Shown here: positions 1 through 11,800 of the stretch, one piece after another
Layout of the letters: the number at the start of each line of letters is the position of its first letter
Numbering within the stretch: the first letter of the stretch is position 1
DNA from: Lampris incognitus
Lineage: Eukaryota > Chordata > Actinopteri > Lampriformes > Lampridae
DNA length: 64,000 nt
Direction: 5' to 3'
NCBI RefSeq assembly: GCF_029633865.1
Contig: NC_079230.1
Location: 35,495,405 to 35,559,404, forward strand
The notes under the pieces: generated by a model
What the model was told of the DNA's origin: nothing
The model's input: the letters and a program-made list of their open reading frames with translations, nothing else
Databases searched by the model: none
Position numbers and translations under genes: made by a program

Positions 1-1
1 A

Positions 2-3000
2 GAGTGCATATTTTGTCAGAAAAACAGCAAATATTCCAAGAGACAGAATACGAGAGAAGTACTGGTGCAGTGTCGAGAACTGCGAGCTGATGCAAAGACC
101 AGGAGTGCAGCCACAAAGAAAAGGGACAGCAGAATCCTTGCCATTGTGAGTAGAGACCTTGTAGCAGCTGAAGGGCACTACCACAGGTCATGCTATAGAC
201 TTTACACCAAAGAAGAGGTTTCCAAAGGAGATGTTGCCAGCAATGAAGATGATGATGCTGCAGCCCAGTATGAAGCTGCTGTGAATAAGGCATACAATGA
301 GCTGTTCCTCTTCATCAGGATGGAGCTTTTTGGAAATCCTCAAGTGATGACAATGACTGCTCTCTCTTCTAGACTGGTAGCTTCAATGAACTCCCAAGGC
401 ATTGCCCAAGTCAAGGAATCAACCAAGAAGCACATAAGGCGAAACCTGGAGAGTGAGTTTGCTGGAGCCTTGCAGATATTCCCTGATGAGAAAGGAAAAT
501 TCCTCCTCTATCCCGATAACTTGTCCATGAGGGAACTTGCCAAAGAAAATCAGTCTCTCAAAAGGGAGCTGCAGACCCTGAAAAGTGTCAGTGCACAAGA
601 TGTTATAGCCAAAGCAGCCATCAAATTGAGAGCAGACATTAAAAGTCAAGATGTTCCTCAAACCTGGCCGCCTGAAGTCAAACCAGAAGCAGAATGTCCT
701 ACCATTCCAGAGTCGCTCATTATCTTCATGTACTCTCTACTCACAGGCTCAAATGATCCTGATCATGCATCCCAGAGAGTGCAGTGCCTTCTGCAGTCAT
801 TTGGCCATGACATAGTATATGCAGTGACATGTGGAAATACCAAGCCTTCCAAGCACATTGTTCTGCCATTCAGTGTCAAATCGTTGACAGGAAATGTAGA
901 GTTTATAAACATCCTCAACCGACTTGGTCACAGTGTGTCCTATTCACAGATGGAAGAGATCAACACTGCCCTGTGTCTCCAGAAACTCTCATCATCAGGG
1001 AGTGGCATTGCCCTTCCAGCTAACATCCATCCTGGCATATTCACAACTTTAGCCTGGGACAATATCGACCGTCTTGAAGAAACTGTCAGTGGTGAGGGAA
1101 CATCTCACAGAGTCAACGGGATTGCTATGCTAGCAAAGCCAGTCAACCCACTCCCTGTCCAACCCATGCCCACTGTTCCCAAAACAAAGAAGAGAAGCAT
1201 TGATGGACCCCCACCAATGTTACCAACTTACAATGCTGGACAACGGGTAGGGCCACCACAAAGCAAAAAGTCAGATGCCGATACTGCAGCCAATACTAAG
1301 CTTGCCAGAGAGAAAAACCTTCTTTGGGTCCTAGCACGCATGTCACAACAAGAAGAACAGTCAGTCAGCAGCTGGACAGGCTTCAACATCCTGACTCGAG
1401 GAGAGATGACGGTCATCCCCGACAATATAGGCTATCTGCCTACCATCAATGCTCCAGCGACACAAATGTCTACTGTCAACGAGGTGCTTAACCAGTCACT
1501 GAGCATCATGCAGTGCTTAGGCCTGAGGAAGATTGTCTGTGTCTTTGACCAAGCCCTGTATGCGAAGGCTGTCGAGATCACATGGAAACACCATGACAAG
1601 TTCCATGATATCATCGTTAGGCTTGGGGTATTCCACACCATCTGCACACTGCTGGCAATAATAGGAAAGCGTTTCCAAGATGCTGGACTCAAAGACCTCT
1701 GCATTGAGTCTGGCATGATTGCAGAAGGCTAAATTGCTGGTGTTATGGATGGCCGCAAGTACAACAGGGCAGTGCGACTACACAAGCTCCTGTATGAGGC
1801 TCTCATGCGACTGACCTTGAATGGTTTCCTGTCCTGGTTGGAAGAAACTCACAGGAATGACATGGTTCACCTGAATGAGACACTGAAGACCATTGACAGC
1901 CTTGGGAAAGAAGTCTCACAACATGCTTTGAAGGAGGTCCTCGAGAACAGCTCTTGTACATGCATCATGGATCTATTTGAAGTCTACCGTGAGTTCCTTA
2001 GAGGTGGAAACGGCAGCCTCTCGAACTTCTGGATGTCCTATTTGGACATGGTTGAAATCTTGTTGGGGCTCATCCGAGCATCCAGAGAGGGAGACTGGAT
2101 GCTACACTTGGCTAGCATTCGAGCAATGATCCCATGGTGCTTTGCTTATGACAGGATGAATTATGCACGCTACCTCCCCTACTACTACGCCCAGATGTCT
2201 GAGCTGCCCATCACACACCCAGATGTGTACACAGAATTCATGGAAGGAGGCTTCTCAGTCCAACTGGGCTCCACCAATCCCTTTGGCCGAATCCCTGTTG
2301 ACCAAGCTATAGAAGAAACGGTGAACAAAGACACCCAAACAGCTGGAGGGACAAAGGGATTCAGCTTGAAGCCAGGAGCTGTGACCAAATATTATCTCAC
2401 AGCTGAGTATAGAAGCATGTACCTCAGACAGCTGAGAGACCTGACAGGTCAAGGCAGGTGCAAATGGTCTCATCCAGATCTACAGAGTCCAAGGATCAAG
2501 AGAGATGAAGCAGATGTCCAGTCTCTCATGGACCTTATGGAGAATAACTGGCTCAATCCTATGTCCCCAGATGAGATTGATTTGGTTAGCCTCTCCACTG
2601 GCAACATGGCTCCACCTGATGTGACCATAGATCTCTTGAGAGCTTTTGAGAAAGGAGAAGAGGCCTACCAAGCATTCCAGCAAACAAGGTTAGATGCAGA
2701 CCCACCACCTGTGAAATTCCACGACAAGATGACCAAGCAAAGTCTGAAAACATTCTCCAATGCCAGCACAAAACAAGCTCATGGAAAGAAAGCACAGGAT
2801 GTGGTTCTGAAGGCAGATAGAAACCTTTTCAGTCACATGATCCTGGTGGCTGAAAGCAGGAAGGTGAATCTGAAGGATGTCCTTGCCTACCCATTGGGCC
2901 CACTACCATGGGCACTGGCAAATGCTGATGGGTCCTTACGAAAAACAAACAAGGCTGCACTTGCCAGAGAGCTTGAAAAGAATGTATCTCCTGCAGAAGA

Positions 3001-4315
3001 CATCCCAATCCCATCTACTTCCATCATTGATGGGATGAGCCTGGTCCAAAAAATGAATGGCAACAACAAAACCTTTGCACAGGTGGCAGAGTCAGCCTTG
3101 ACCCAGGTCCTCCATGAGGGAGCACAGAGTGGGAGGATTGATGTTGTTTTTGATGTCTATCACCAGACTTCGATCAGAGATGCTGAACGACTGAACCAGG
3201 GTGGAGACATCACTCTCCAGTACAAGAATCTTGCAGGGGGACACCACGTCCAGCAGTGGAGAAAATTTCTGTGCAGTTCCTCCAACAAGACCAGTCTCAT
3301 CAAGTTTCTGGTGGAAGAGTGGAAACTCCCACGATACAGAGCTATGCTGCATGGCAAGGTGTTGTACATGACCTGTGAGGAAACCTGCTACAAGTTGACA
3401 GAAGATGGGTGTGAGGAAGCAGCAGAACTGCACTCCACACATGAAGAAGCTGACACCCGTCTGCTCCTGCATGCATTGCATGCAGCAAATGCGGGCTCAA
3501 AGTCAGTTATCATCACAGCTGAGGACACTGATGTCATGGTGCTTTGTCTTGGCTTCCAGAAGGACATCACCTGTCCCATCTACCAGAAGTGTGGGACTCA
3601 GAATCGCACACGGTTTGTCGACATCACCAAACTGGCAAGTTCACTTGGAGACAGCATCTGTGACAGCCTAATTGGCTTACATGCCTTCACAGGCTGCGAC
3701 ACTGTCAGTGCATTCGCTGGTCGAGGGAAGCTGAATGCCCTGAAGATAGTGAGAAAGCACACTTCCTGCCAAGAGACTTTTAGTCAACTGGGACAGACAT
3801 GGAATGTGAGTGATGAGCTGTTCCAGAAAATTGAGCAGTTCACCTGTCGGATGTATGTTGCTAATAGCAGCACTGCTGAGGTGAACAAACTGCGTTACCA
3901 GCTCTTCTGCACCAAAAGGGGAGAGGTTGAGTCCAGCCAGCTGCCACCATGTAGAGACTGTCTCTTTATGCATGTTCAACGAGCCAACTATCAGGCAGCA
4001 ATATGGAAGTGCTGTCTGCAGGCTAACCCTGTGGTGCCAAGCCCTACTGAGTATGGATGGACAGACGATGAAGGCAAGCTGGCCATTTACTGGATGCGCT
4101 CCCCACCTGCACCAGATGTGGTCTTGGAAATGCTAACATGCAAGTGTGTGCATTCATGCAAAATGCCAAGCTGCATGTGCCTGTCAAATGGACTTCCATG
4201 CACAGACATGTGCAGGTTATAGACCTGCAGTAACCAAAAACAGCAGGATGGTCCAGAACTGGACTTTGAACTTGGGGAGTCAGATGATGAGAGAAACGAG
4301 CAGTTTGATGAATGA
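2..4315 (+). pseudogene. Broken multi-domain ORF with FEN1/XPG-like C-terminal half, probably transposon-derived
   Basis: One frame stays open from the left window edge to 4315 except for two stops: TAA at 1730-1732 and TAG at 4220-4222. The reading continues sensibly across both. The 5' end lies outside the window. The N-terminus has a possible zinc-binding pair: CIFCQ near 5-19 and HYHRSCYRLYT near 175-207. The middle is unrecognised. From about 3137 the protein reads like a PIN/XPG nuclease: DVVFDVYHQTSIRDAERL, then EEADTRLLLHALHA (about 3440), AEDTDVMVLCLGF (about 3520) and GLHAFTGCDTVSAFAGRGK (about 3674). These match the order E-x-D, ED-x-D and GCD-helix-GxGK seen in FEN1 and XPG. The C-terminus (from about 4130) is Cys-rich, CKCVHSCKMPSCMC, resembling a tesmin/TSO1 CXC motif. 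I recall similar ORFs as multi-copy 'uncharacterised' proteins in fish and corals, so a mobile origin is likely but not shown here. The nuclease assignment is inferred from motif order. Confidence 0.6.
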
Positions 4316-5168
4316 CAGTGTGATGATTCTGATGGTATTACTGTGGTAGTAGTCTATTGATGCACAGGATGTTGATTCTGGACTTGGTTACCCAGAGCTT
4401 GATAACAATAATGTAACCATATTCACATATACCCATTACCCTACCCATTACCATTACATATACCCACTAATGATATGGGATTACATGTATCATTGACTAA
4501 GTATATGTAAATGTCAATGTTGTTTAAAATATTAAAATAGTTCATTACCTCACTATGGTATTCCTTTTTATCATGTATTTTGATGGTGTATTTAAACAAA
4601 TGTATAGAGACCCATGGACTAACTGGCTTTGGTCTAGTTCTCATTTAAGGCTCACAATCACCTCACACAATGAAATAGTATGGGTATATTATACATTTCC
4701 TGAATCTTTACAGTCCTGTGAGTATTCCAGTGTTTGTGTTTTGTGTCCCTGATATTCCTAGATGCCACAGGGCTAAAAGAAAGTATATAGTTTAGGCGAA
4801 AATTGCAGAAAGATGTGTGTTATTGACGGGTTGAAGAGCTCAAGTGACCTCTATATTTGTGAGAAATATCCACAACAGGGCTTGAATGAAAGCTAAGAAG
4901 GTCCCCTTTAAAATGATACCAAAGACAATATTATAGAACATTGAAAAATGTCCTGACCATGAGGCTAAACCAGGATATGCACCAGCGTCTAAAATGCAAT
5001 TTAGTTTAGCGGGTGGTTAACTTCATGAGCTGATAACTGTGATACAGCTGCCACTCAGGAATGGTTATCATACCAAAATATCATCTACAGACATGGATCC
5101 TTTCAAAAATTATAAGTAAGTTTTGCCACCTTGAGTGTACCGAAATATCGTCTGGCCCATGGACTACA
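4316..5168. other. Non-coding stretch, nothing recognised
   Basis: This AT-rich stretch lies between the broken ORF and the BEL gag fragment. It has no long ORF, tandem repeat or terminal repeat that I can see. It could include the 3' flank of the first element and the untranslated leader of the BEL element. No LTR is recognisable. Confidence 0.4.
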
Positions 5169-7185
5169 ATGGATAATAATGAAGACGCGTTTGAGACGCG
5201 GTCAGTATGTTCCAACACCTCACGTGCCAGTCAGCGCTCCTCAGCCAGCGCCATTGCGGCCAGAGCATGTGCAAAGGCGGGGGCTGCACGTGCTTAAGCA
5301 TCATTTGCACAAAGAGAAGCGGACATGATTAAAGCAAAAGCATACATTGAAGAGGAGCAACAAAAGGCTGCAGCTGAGGCTGCTAGAAGGAAAGCAGAGC
5401 TGTAAGCCAGTCTACACACACCGAGGCTAGAGAGCGCCGCTGCAGCTGCCGTCGCCGAAGCTAATTTTCTGGAAGCAGCTGCAGAGAACGAATTTGGAGA
5501 GCTAGATCGTGCTAGCCTAAAAATGAATACGCTGAGCATAAGTACATGGAGAATCCAAAACCTGAGCCTCACCAGGACTCAAAGCCGCTGGAACCCACGT
5601 CAACACCAATGCACCAGCTAACAATTGACAATGGTGAGACAGCTGAAAACAATATGGGGGAAGGTGAAGAGGAGTCAAGTGAGATCAGCCGCTATGAACT
5701 CTGTGACTTACCTGTTCGGCAAACGTTCAAACTTAGGGATGATGCTACTCCATATTACCCTCATCCCCAAAGCTCATTCAGGACCGGCTACCTGAAGAAG
5801 CGAGAGCATCTGCACAGTTTAAATCCATCCAAAGACACTTTCAGCCACCGAATGCAGTCACACAATACAAGACCATTCAGCAGTAACTACCAACCTCCTC
5901 AGCCACATACAGGTGCTGCTCTCAGAACCGAGCCCAGTTCATCATCTACAACCGATCTGGCCAAGTATTTAATACGTCGTGAGATGATAAGCTCCGGGTT
6001 GTTAAGGTTTGACGATCATCCTGAAAAGTACTGGGCCTGGAAGGCATCTTTCTGCGGTTCTATGGAGGACTTAAACCTGACATCAAGGGAGGAGCTTGAT
6101 CTGCTGTGTAAATGGCTCGGACCAAAATCATCCGAGCATGCAAAGAGAATACGAGCAGTCCACATCCACGATGCAGCAGCAGGTGTGAGCATGGTATGGC
6201 AAAGGTTGGAAGACTGCTATGGATCACCGGAAGCCATAGAAAATTCACTCCTTAAGAAGGTTGATGGTTTTCCAAAAATCTCAAACAATCAAAGGTTGAG
6301 AGAGCTGGGAGACATTCTCTTGGAGCTTGAAGCGGCCAGGGCAGATGGATTTTTACCTGGTCTCAATTACCTGGACACATCCCGCGGCATCACTCCGATT
6401 GTCCAAAAGCTGCCGTACTCCCTGCACGACAAGTGGGTCTCTCTAGCATCTCGGTACAAAGAAAGCCACCGGACATCTTATCCACCTTTCTTCTTCTTTG
6501 CAAAGTTTGTTTGTGATCAAGCCAAACGCTCAACGACCCAAGCTTTGCCCCACTCACAGGTGGATTGAGCATGGGAAAGGCAGAGTACTCCTTTAAACAC
6601 AACGTGAAAACACCCATTTCTGTCAAAAAGACAGAGGTCTCAGTAGACTCTGACAGCAGCCATGACAACCCCTCAGATAAAAGGATGGCCGACCCAGACA
6701 AGCAATGCCCACTCCACAACAAACCACATCCCCTTAGGAAGTGTCGTGGTTTTAGGAGCAAATCCTTGGATGAGAGGAAAGCCTGCCTTAAAGAGAAGAA
6801 TATTTGCTATAGGTGCTGTGCGTCATCCAGTCACCTAGCCAAAGACTGTGGAAAAAATGTTCAGTGCAGAGAATGCAAGAGTGACAGCCACCCTACTGCA
6901 CTACATCCAGGTCCGGCTCCGTGGATAACTGAGACTTCTGTAACCACAAGAGATCAAGACGGGGAGCAAGGGGAAGGAGCCTCTCAAGCTGTCACATCAA
7001 AATGCACTGACATCTGTGGGACTACAGTCAGGTCAAGATTGTGCTCCAAAATCTGTCTCGTCAGAGTTTATCCAGCGGGCCAGAGAGAGAGAGAGCAGTC
7101 AAGGCTTATGCTGTCCTGGATGAGCAGAGCAATAAAAAACTCTGTTCTTGCCAGGGACTCCTGGCAAGAACTCGATGAAGTGTGA
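5169..7185 (+). pseudogene. BEL/Pao-type gag fragment, frameshifted and truncated at the protease
   Basis: The likely gag start is the ATG at 5169 (MDNNEDAFETRSVCSNTSRA, then an Ala/Arg-rich region). A frameshift near 5295 moves the reading to another frame, where a helical region rich in Ala, Glu and Lys follows. The long open part, 5546-6568, carries the BEL/Pao gag core (DUF1759-like): LLRFDDHPEKYWAWKASF, a run through IENSLLKKVDGFPK, and PIVQKLPYSLHDKWVSLASR. The next segment, 6565-7185, has Cys/His knuckles: CPLHNKPHPLRKC, CYRCCASSSHLAKDC, and CRECKSDSHP. Near 7090, AYAVLDEQSN, the usual start of the BEL protease, appears in a different frame from the knuckles, so there is another frameshift, probably in the adjacent GA run. 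Reverse transcriptase, RNase H and integrase are absent. No flanking LTR pair was found. It is a dead fragment on the opposite strand from the full BEL element at 38.7-46.2 kb. Confidence 0.8.
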
Positions 7186-7847
7186 GCCAGGAAACACCAC
7201 GGATTTATTCAAGTAAGAATGTTCCAGTAGCCATTCACTTCCTGGATTTATTCAAGTAAAACTTCCAGTTAAGGGCCCCAACGAGATATCTCATTTTATC
7301 ATTTTGTTTATTTGGGTGTTGTGCACAACAGGGGTATTGCAGCGCTGCAACATATCAGAGTATAACTCATACTTGTGTAAGGACCTCTAAAATCTAGGCC
7401 CATAGGATGTAAATAGAGGCCTAGTATAATACTGTTTATTGTAATGCATATGTTATGACATTGTACTGTTTAGCATACTGCTTACTGTACATAATTTGTG
7501 GTACTTCATTTACCAGCATGCTTTGTGTCTTAAGCATTTCCTATGTTCTTATACGTTTCTAGACATGTAAACCAATGAAATGTATTTGCTCTTTGTATTT
7601 TTATTTGAATTTTGTTATCATCCAATGATATTGTGTAAAGTTATTATGCCCGCGAAATCGCGAGGATGTTCACATTCTATCTCCTCACGGAGAGAGAGGA
7701 GGCTTAGTCCAAGCCAGTATTCCATGGAGAGAGGTCAATTTTCTGCTGCTCCATCTCAGTACCAGTTTCGCGGAGACTTTATACACAGCCTGTGTACTAG
7801 GCCCGCGTTTTTGTTCAGGAGTATTGCGGTTTGCCCGCGGTCGTATG
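7186..7847. other. Non-coding left flank of the Gypsy insertion
   Basis: There is no supported gene here. Before the retrotransposon inserted, this stretch was continuous with the sequence now starting at 16153. It is AT-rich to about 7650 and then more GC-rich, with CpG-containing words such as cccgcgaaatcgcgagg. It might be a decayed LTR or leader, but I found no partner copy in the window. Confidence 0.35.
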
Positions 7848-7851
7848 CTTG
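7848..7851. repeat. Left 4-bp target site duplication (CTTG)
   Basis: CTTG directly precedes the left LTR and recurs at 16149-16152 directly after the right LTR. A 4-bp duplication is within the usual 4-6 bp range for LTR elements. Confidence 0.85.
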
Positions 7852-8571
7852 TGTAACGGGGGCAGTCCTATGCTGTTCTATGCTGGTCAGCCTGCTGCAT
7901 GCCCGTCACTCTCATCAGTAGCTCTGCGTTGTGTTCTAGTTGTGTGGGGCCCCAGGTGTTGTGGGGAGCCCTCAGTCTCTCATCATCATCATCATCATCA
8001 TGATCAAGGAAGGAGCGGGGACACACAGGACTCTATTTGGCCCACCTTGCCATTTATTTTGGTTTCAAACCCTTCGACAACCGTCCAGTCCTCCAGCGGG
8101 AGCGGTGTTTCTTACGGACGTGGGGGTCGAAGTTCAACCACTGCCTGGACTCCACTCGTGTGCGTTGGAAGGAGAAACCGTCCACGGGACTCCGATGTAA
8201 GAAAGGATAAACAAGTATTTTATCCCACAGCTTGCAGTATCTTCTTACAGGGATACTCAAGGTTACGTTCTCCTCAACCAGCAAAACTGTCCCACGGTAA
8301 GAAACACGTGTGGCTCGGCTCGATTGCTGCTTGAGACTCCTCCCACAAAACAAAAATGGCCTCTCCCGCGTTCCCTCTTCCGTGTACCCACAAGACCTCT
8401 CTCTTAAAGCGACAGTACACGTATATGACGGTCGTTGGAAAACATACATAAAAGTAAATAATGACATAAAATAAAATGTAGTAAACACAAATAACAGCAC
8501 ACAGACAGGATTTGGTGATATTTCATACTCAAACAAAATAAAATAAAAACATTAATTTTAACCTGGTTACA
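7852..8571 (-). repeat. Gypsy 3' LTR (left copy)
   Basis: This is the downstream LTR in element orientation, 720 bp long. It contains a CAT trinucleotide run near 7982-8001 that is one unit longer than in the other LTR. An AATAAA signal on the minus strand (tttatt near 8051) is a plausible polyadenylation signal. The differences from the right copy that I could see are T/C near 8144, C/T near 8386 and the CAT unit. Confidence 0.95.
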
Positions 8572-8584
8572 TTCACCCCTCCTG
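8572..8584 (-). promoter_or_regulatory. Polypurine tract of the Gypsy element
   Basis: Immediately inside the 3' LTR the minus strand reads CAGGAGGGGTGAA. It is almost all purine and ends at the LTR boundary, as expected for the plus-strand primer. Confidence 0.7.
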
Positions 8585-8875
8585 AAATTCACCAACATCC
8601 TGACAGCAGGATAAAAAGAGAAAGAGGAAAGGAAAAGCCCATCACTGACTACTGGCACAAGTGAAAAGAAGGACCTAGTCCTCCAGTCAACTTAGGAGCT
8701 ACCTCGGTTATACGAGGTTCAGAAAATAATGAGGTTGATCAAGTCTCAGTATTCCCCTAGATCAATGTGACGCCTGATACGCCACACCATGCACTTGGCC
8801 CAAAACAACCCTGTCTGATGGACACCTAATAACTCACATTAAACTAGTTTGAATGACTCCAACCTCCATCAAAGT

Positions 8876-11800
8876 TCAAACCCTCACACTCCGTAGAAAT
8901 GGCATCTGAGCCATAGATTCTATTAACCTGTTCACTGACCTCACCACCCTCCCTGTGCGTGTCCTAACCCGACCATCGCTCTCTACTTGTGTGCGTGAGA
9001 CAGTGCGAGCTGCAACAGCTGTATCGAGTGAGTGTGGTGCTTCTGTGTGCGAATCAGTGTGAGATATAACACCAACATCGAGTGAGTGTGATGCCTCTAT
9101 GTGTGGTGCATGTGTGTTGTGTGGTGCGTGTGTGTTGGGTGGAGTCGGAGCAGTGGCCCCCACAGGACTGACTACCAGACTAGACGGAATGAACTCTTCC
9201 GCTTCTGCCCACTCAGATCTAGGCGAGTCTCTAGGTGATGAGACTGCTAGCCCCACTGCATCCCCTGAGACCGTCAGGCCATCTGCACTGTCCTCCTCAT
9301 CGGACTCTGCGCAGTCAAGCAACTGACTGGTTGTACTGGACTCCTCACCCTGATCTAACTCAGGAAGGGGCAAGAAGTTGACCTCCAACAAACGGTTCCT
9401 GTGCACCACTCTGGTGTGCCCCTCTACATCCTGAATCTTGTAGACGTGGATATTGGGGTTGACACCGACAACCGTGTACACTCCGTTCTCCCATTTGTCA
9501 GCCAACTTTCTCTTCCCTCGCTCACTCTGGTTCGCAACCAAAACACGATCCCCGACAGACAGGACAGTGCCCTTGGCATGTCTGTTGTACTGTCGCGCCT
9601 GATGCTGCTGCTCAGCCGTGGAGTGCTTCTGAGCGATCTCCATTGCACTCCTTAGACAGGAAAGCAGAGACTGAGCATAAGAGTCATAGTCAACAACGTG
9701 ACGATCATGCAAAACCTGCCTGAACATAACATCCACCGGCAGTCTTGGGACACGCCCATACATCAGGAAGAAAGGTGCATAACCCGTGGTCTCGTGAACA
9801 GTGGCATTGTACGCGAGCGTGAGAGAATGGATCTGCTGAGGCCACTGTTGCTTCTGCTGAAGCGGAAGGGAACGGAGCATATTCCCCATCGTGCGATTAA
9901 AACGCTCTGTCCCGCCATTACCCATAGGATGGTAGGCCGTCGTGTGGGACTTCGCTACACCCGCCAACTTGAGAAGCTCTGCAATCAGGTTGCTCTCAAA
10001 GTTTGTGCCCTGGTCAGAATGTATTCTTTCCGGAAACCCGTAAACACAGAATACATGATCCCAGAGTTTCTTGGCGACCTGCTTCGCTGTCTGATTGGTG
10101 CAGGGGAACGCGTGAGCAAGCTTAGTGAAGTGGTCAGTAACCACTAAGACATCGACTGACCGCTGCTTACTGTCCTCAGCGGACCAGAAATCCATACACA
10201 CAAGCTGCATCGGTGCGGAAGTTTTAATGCTCTCCAGGGGCGCGCAAGCAGCTGGCTCTGGGGTCTTCCCAAACACACATCTCCGACAGCATCTGACATA
10301 TGCTCTGATATCCCTCTCCATGTCAGGCCAATAAAAACGCTGCCTTGCAAGAGAGAGAGTACGGTCCTGGCCCTGATGACCAGCATGATCGTGGATGCCA
10401 GACAGTGCCTTGTCTTTCAAACTCAGAGGTAAAACATACTGAGACCTCCTCTGCTTGGACACTGGGTCCTTTATCACCCTGTACAAGACACCATCATTGA
10501 CTTCCAACTTCTCCCACTGTTTCAACAGCCTGAGGACCTTCTGGTCAGCACCATGCCTCTCACGCCTCGATGGCCGCTTCCGAACAGCGACAAAGGGCAA
10601 CACCTTGGAGATGCAGGGGTCCTGCTCCTGACTCAACCTGAGCTCCTCGGTGGATAACATTGGCAGTGTATCCTGACCACCCGACAGATGCTGAACGTGC
10701 TGGACCAAACTGAGTGCTGTGAATACTGATGCATCAGGCCAGTCACATTTGGCTTGACAAAAAGCCCTGACCTCAGCTGCATCACAAGCAAACCCAGATC
10801 GCGCACTACTCAGTGTTTGGGACTGGCAACTGAGTCTGAAAACATCCTGCACAGAGTCCCCCTCAACCCCGTCGGCTTCCTGAACAAGGGCCGGGTAGGG
10901 CTCCCTAAGTAGCCTCTGACTGACGGGCTTGGAAAAAGGGTCGCGACTCAATGCATCCGCCACCACGTTTTTCTTCCCTGGCAGGTGTTTGAGATCGAAG
11001 GTGTAAGACGCCAACTTAGACACCCAGCGGATCTCACACGCGTCAAGCTTCGGCTTCGTTAGGAGATAAGTCAGCGGATTATTATCTGTCCAAACGGTGA
11101 AGCTTTGACCCTTCAGCCAGTGGCTGAACTTTTCACAAACACTCCACTTCAGCGCCATGAACTCCAGTCTATGAGCTGGATACTTCCGCTGTGAGGCACT
11201 GAGGGACTTGCTTGCAAAACCAACAGGTCTGGCCTTGGACTCTCCTCGGGGCACTTGAGACAGCACCGCGCCGAGTCCGTCCAAAGACGCATCGACCGAC
11301 AAAATGAAAGGCACCTCAAAGTCTGGATGGGCAAGCACCACACACTCCAGTAACATCGTCTTCAACAGATCAAATGCTTCCCCACATTCCACCGTCCAGT
11401 CTGCGGAGGTAAGCTTACGGAAGCTGCCATGGGGCTTCTTATCCTTAGCCGACCTCCCCCTCCTCTTTTGTCCAGCTGTAAGGGCGAACAGGGGCTTAGC
11501 CACGGAGGAGCAGTTCGGGAGGAAATGCTGGTAGTAAAATACCATACCAAGGAAAGATTTGATCCTACGAACAGAAGGCGTGCACCCATCACCTTCCATG
11601 AGATCCTGCACTGTCATGTTGGAGATGACCTCTACTTTGGAGGGATCGACAGACACACCTCCGCCATCAACCACGTGGCCCAAAAACCGCACCCGCTTCT
11701 GCAGCAGATGACACTTCTTCGGAGCCAGTTTCAAGTTGTTCACCCTCAACCTCTGAAACACAGTGCGGAGCCTCGACAGAGCCTCAACCTCTGACGGCGC

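Noticed and set aside
7831..8334. ORFs with a His run (also near 15450-15911)
   Set aside because: The His codons are the CAT repeat inside the Gypsy LTRs. The frame runs against the element's sense and across the LTR boundary.
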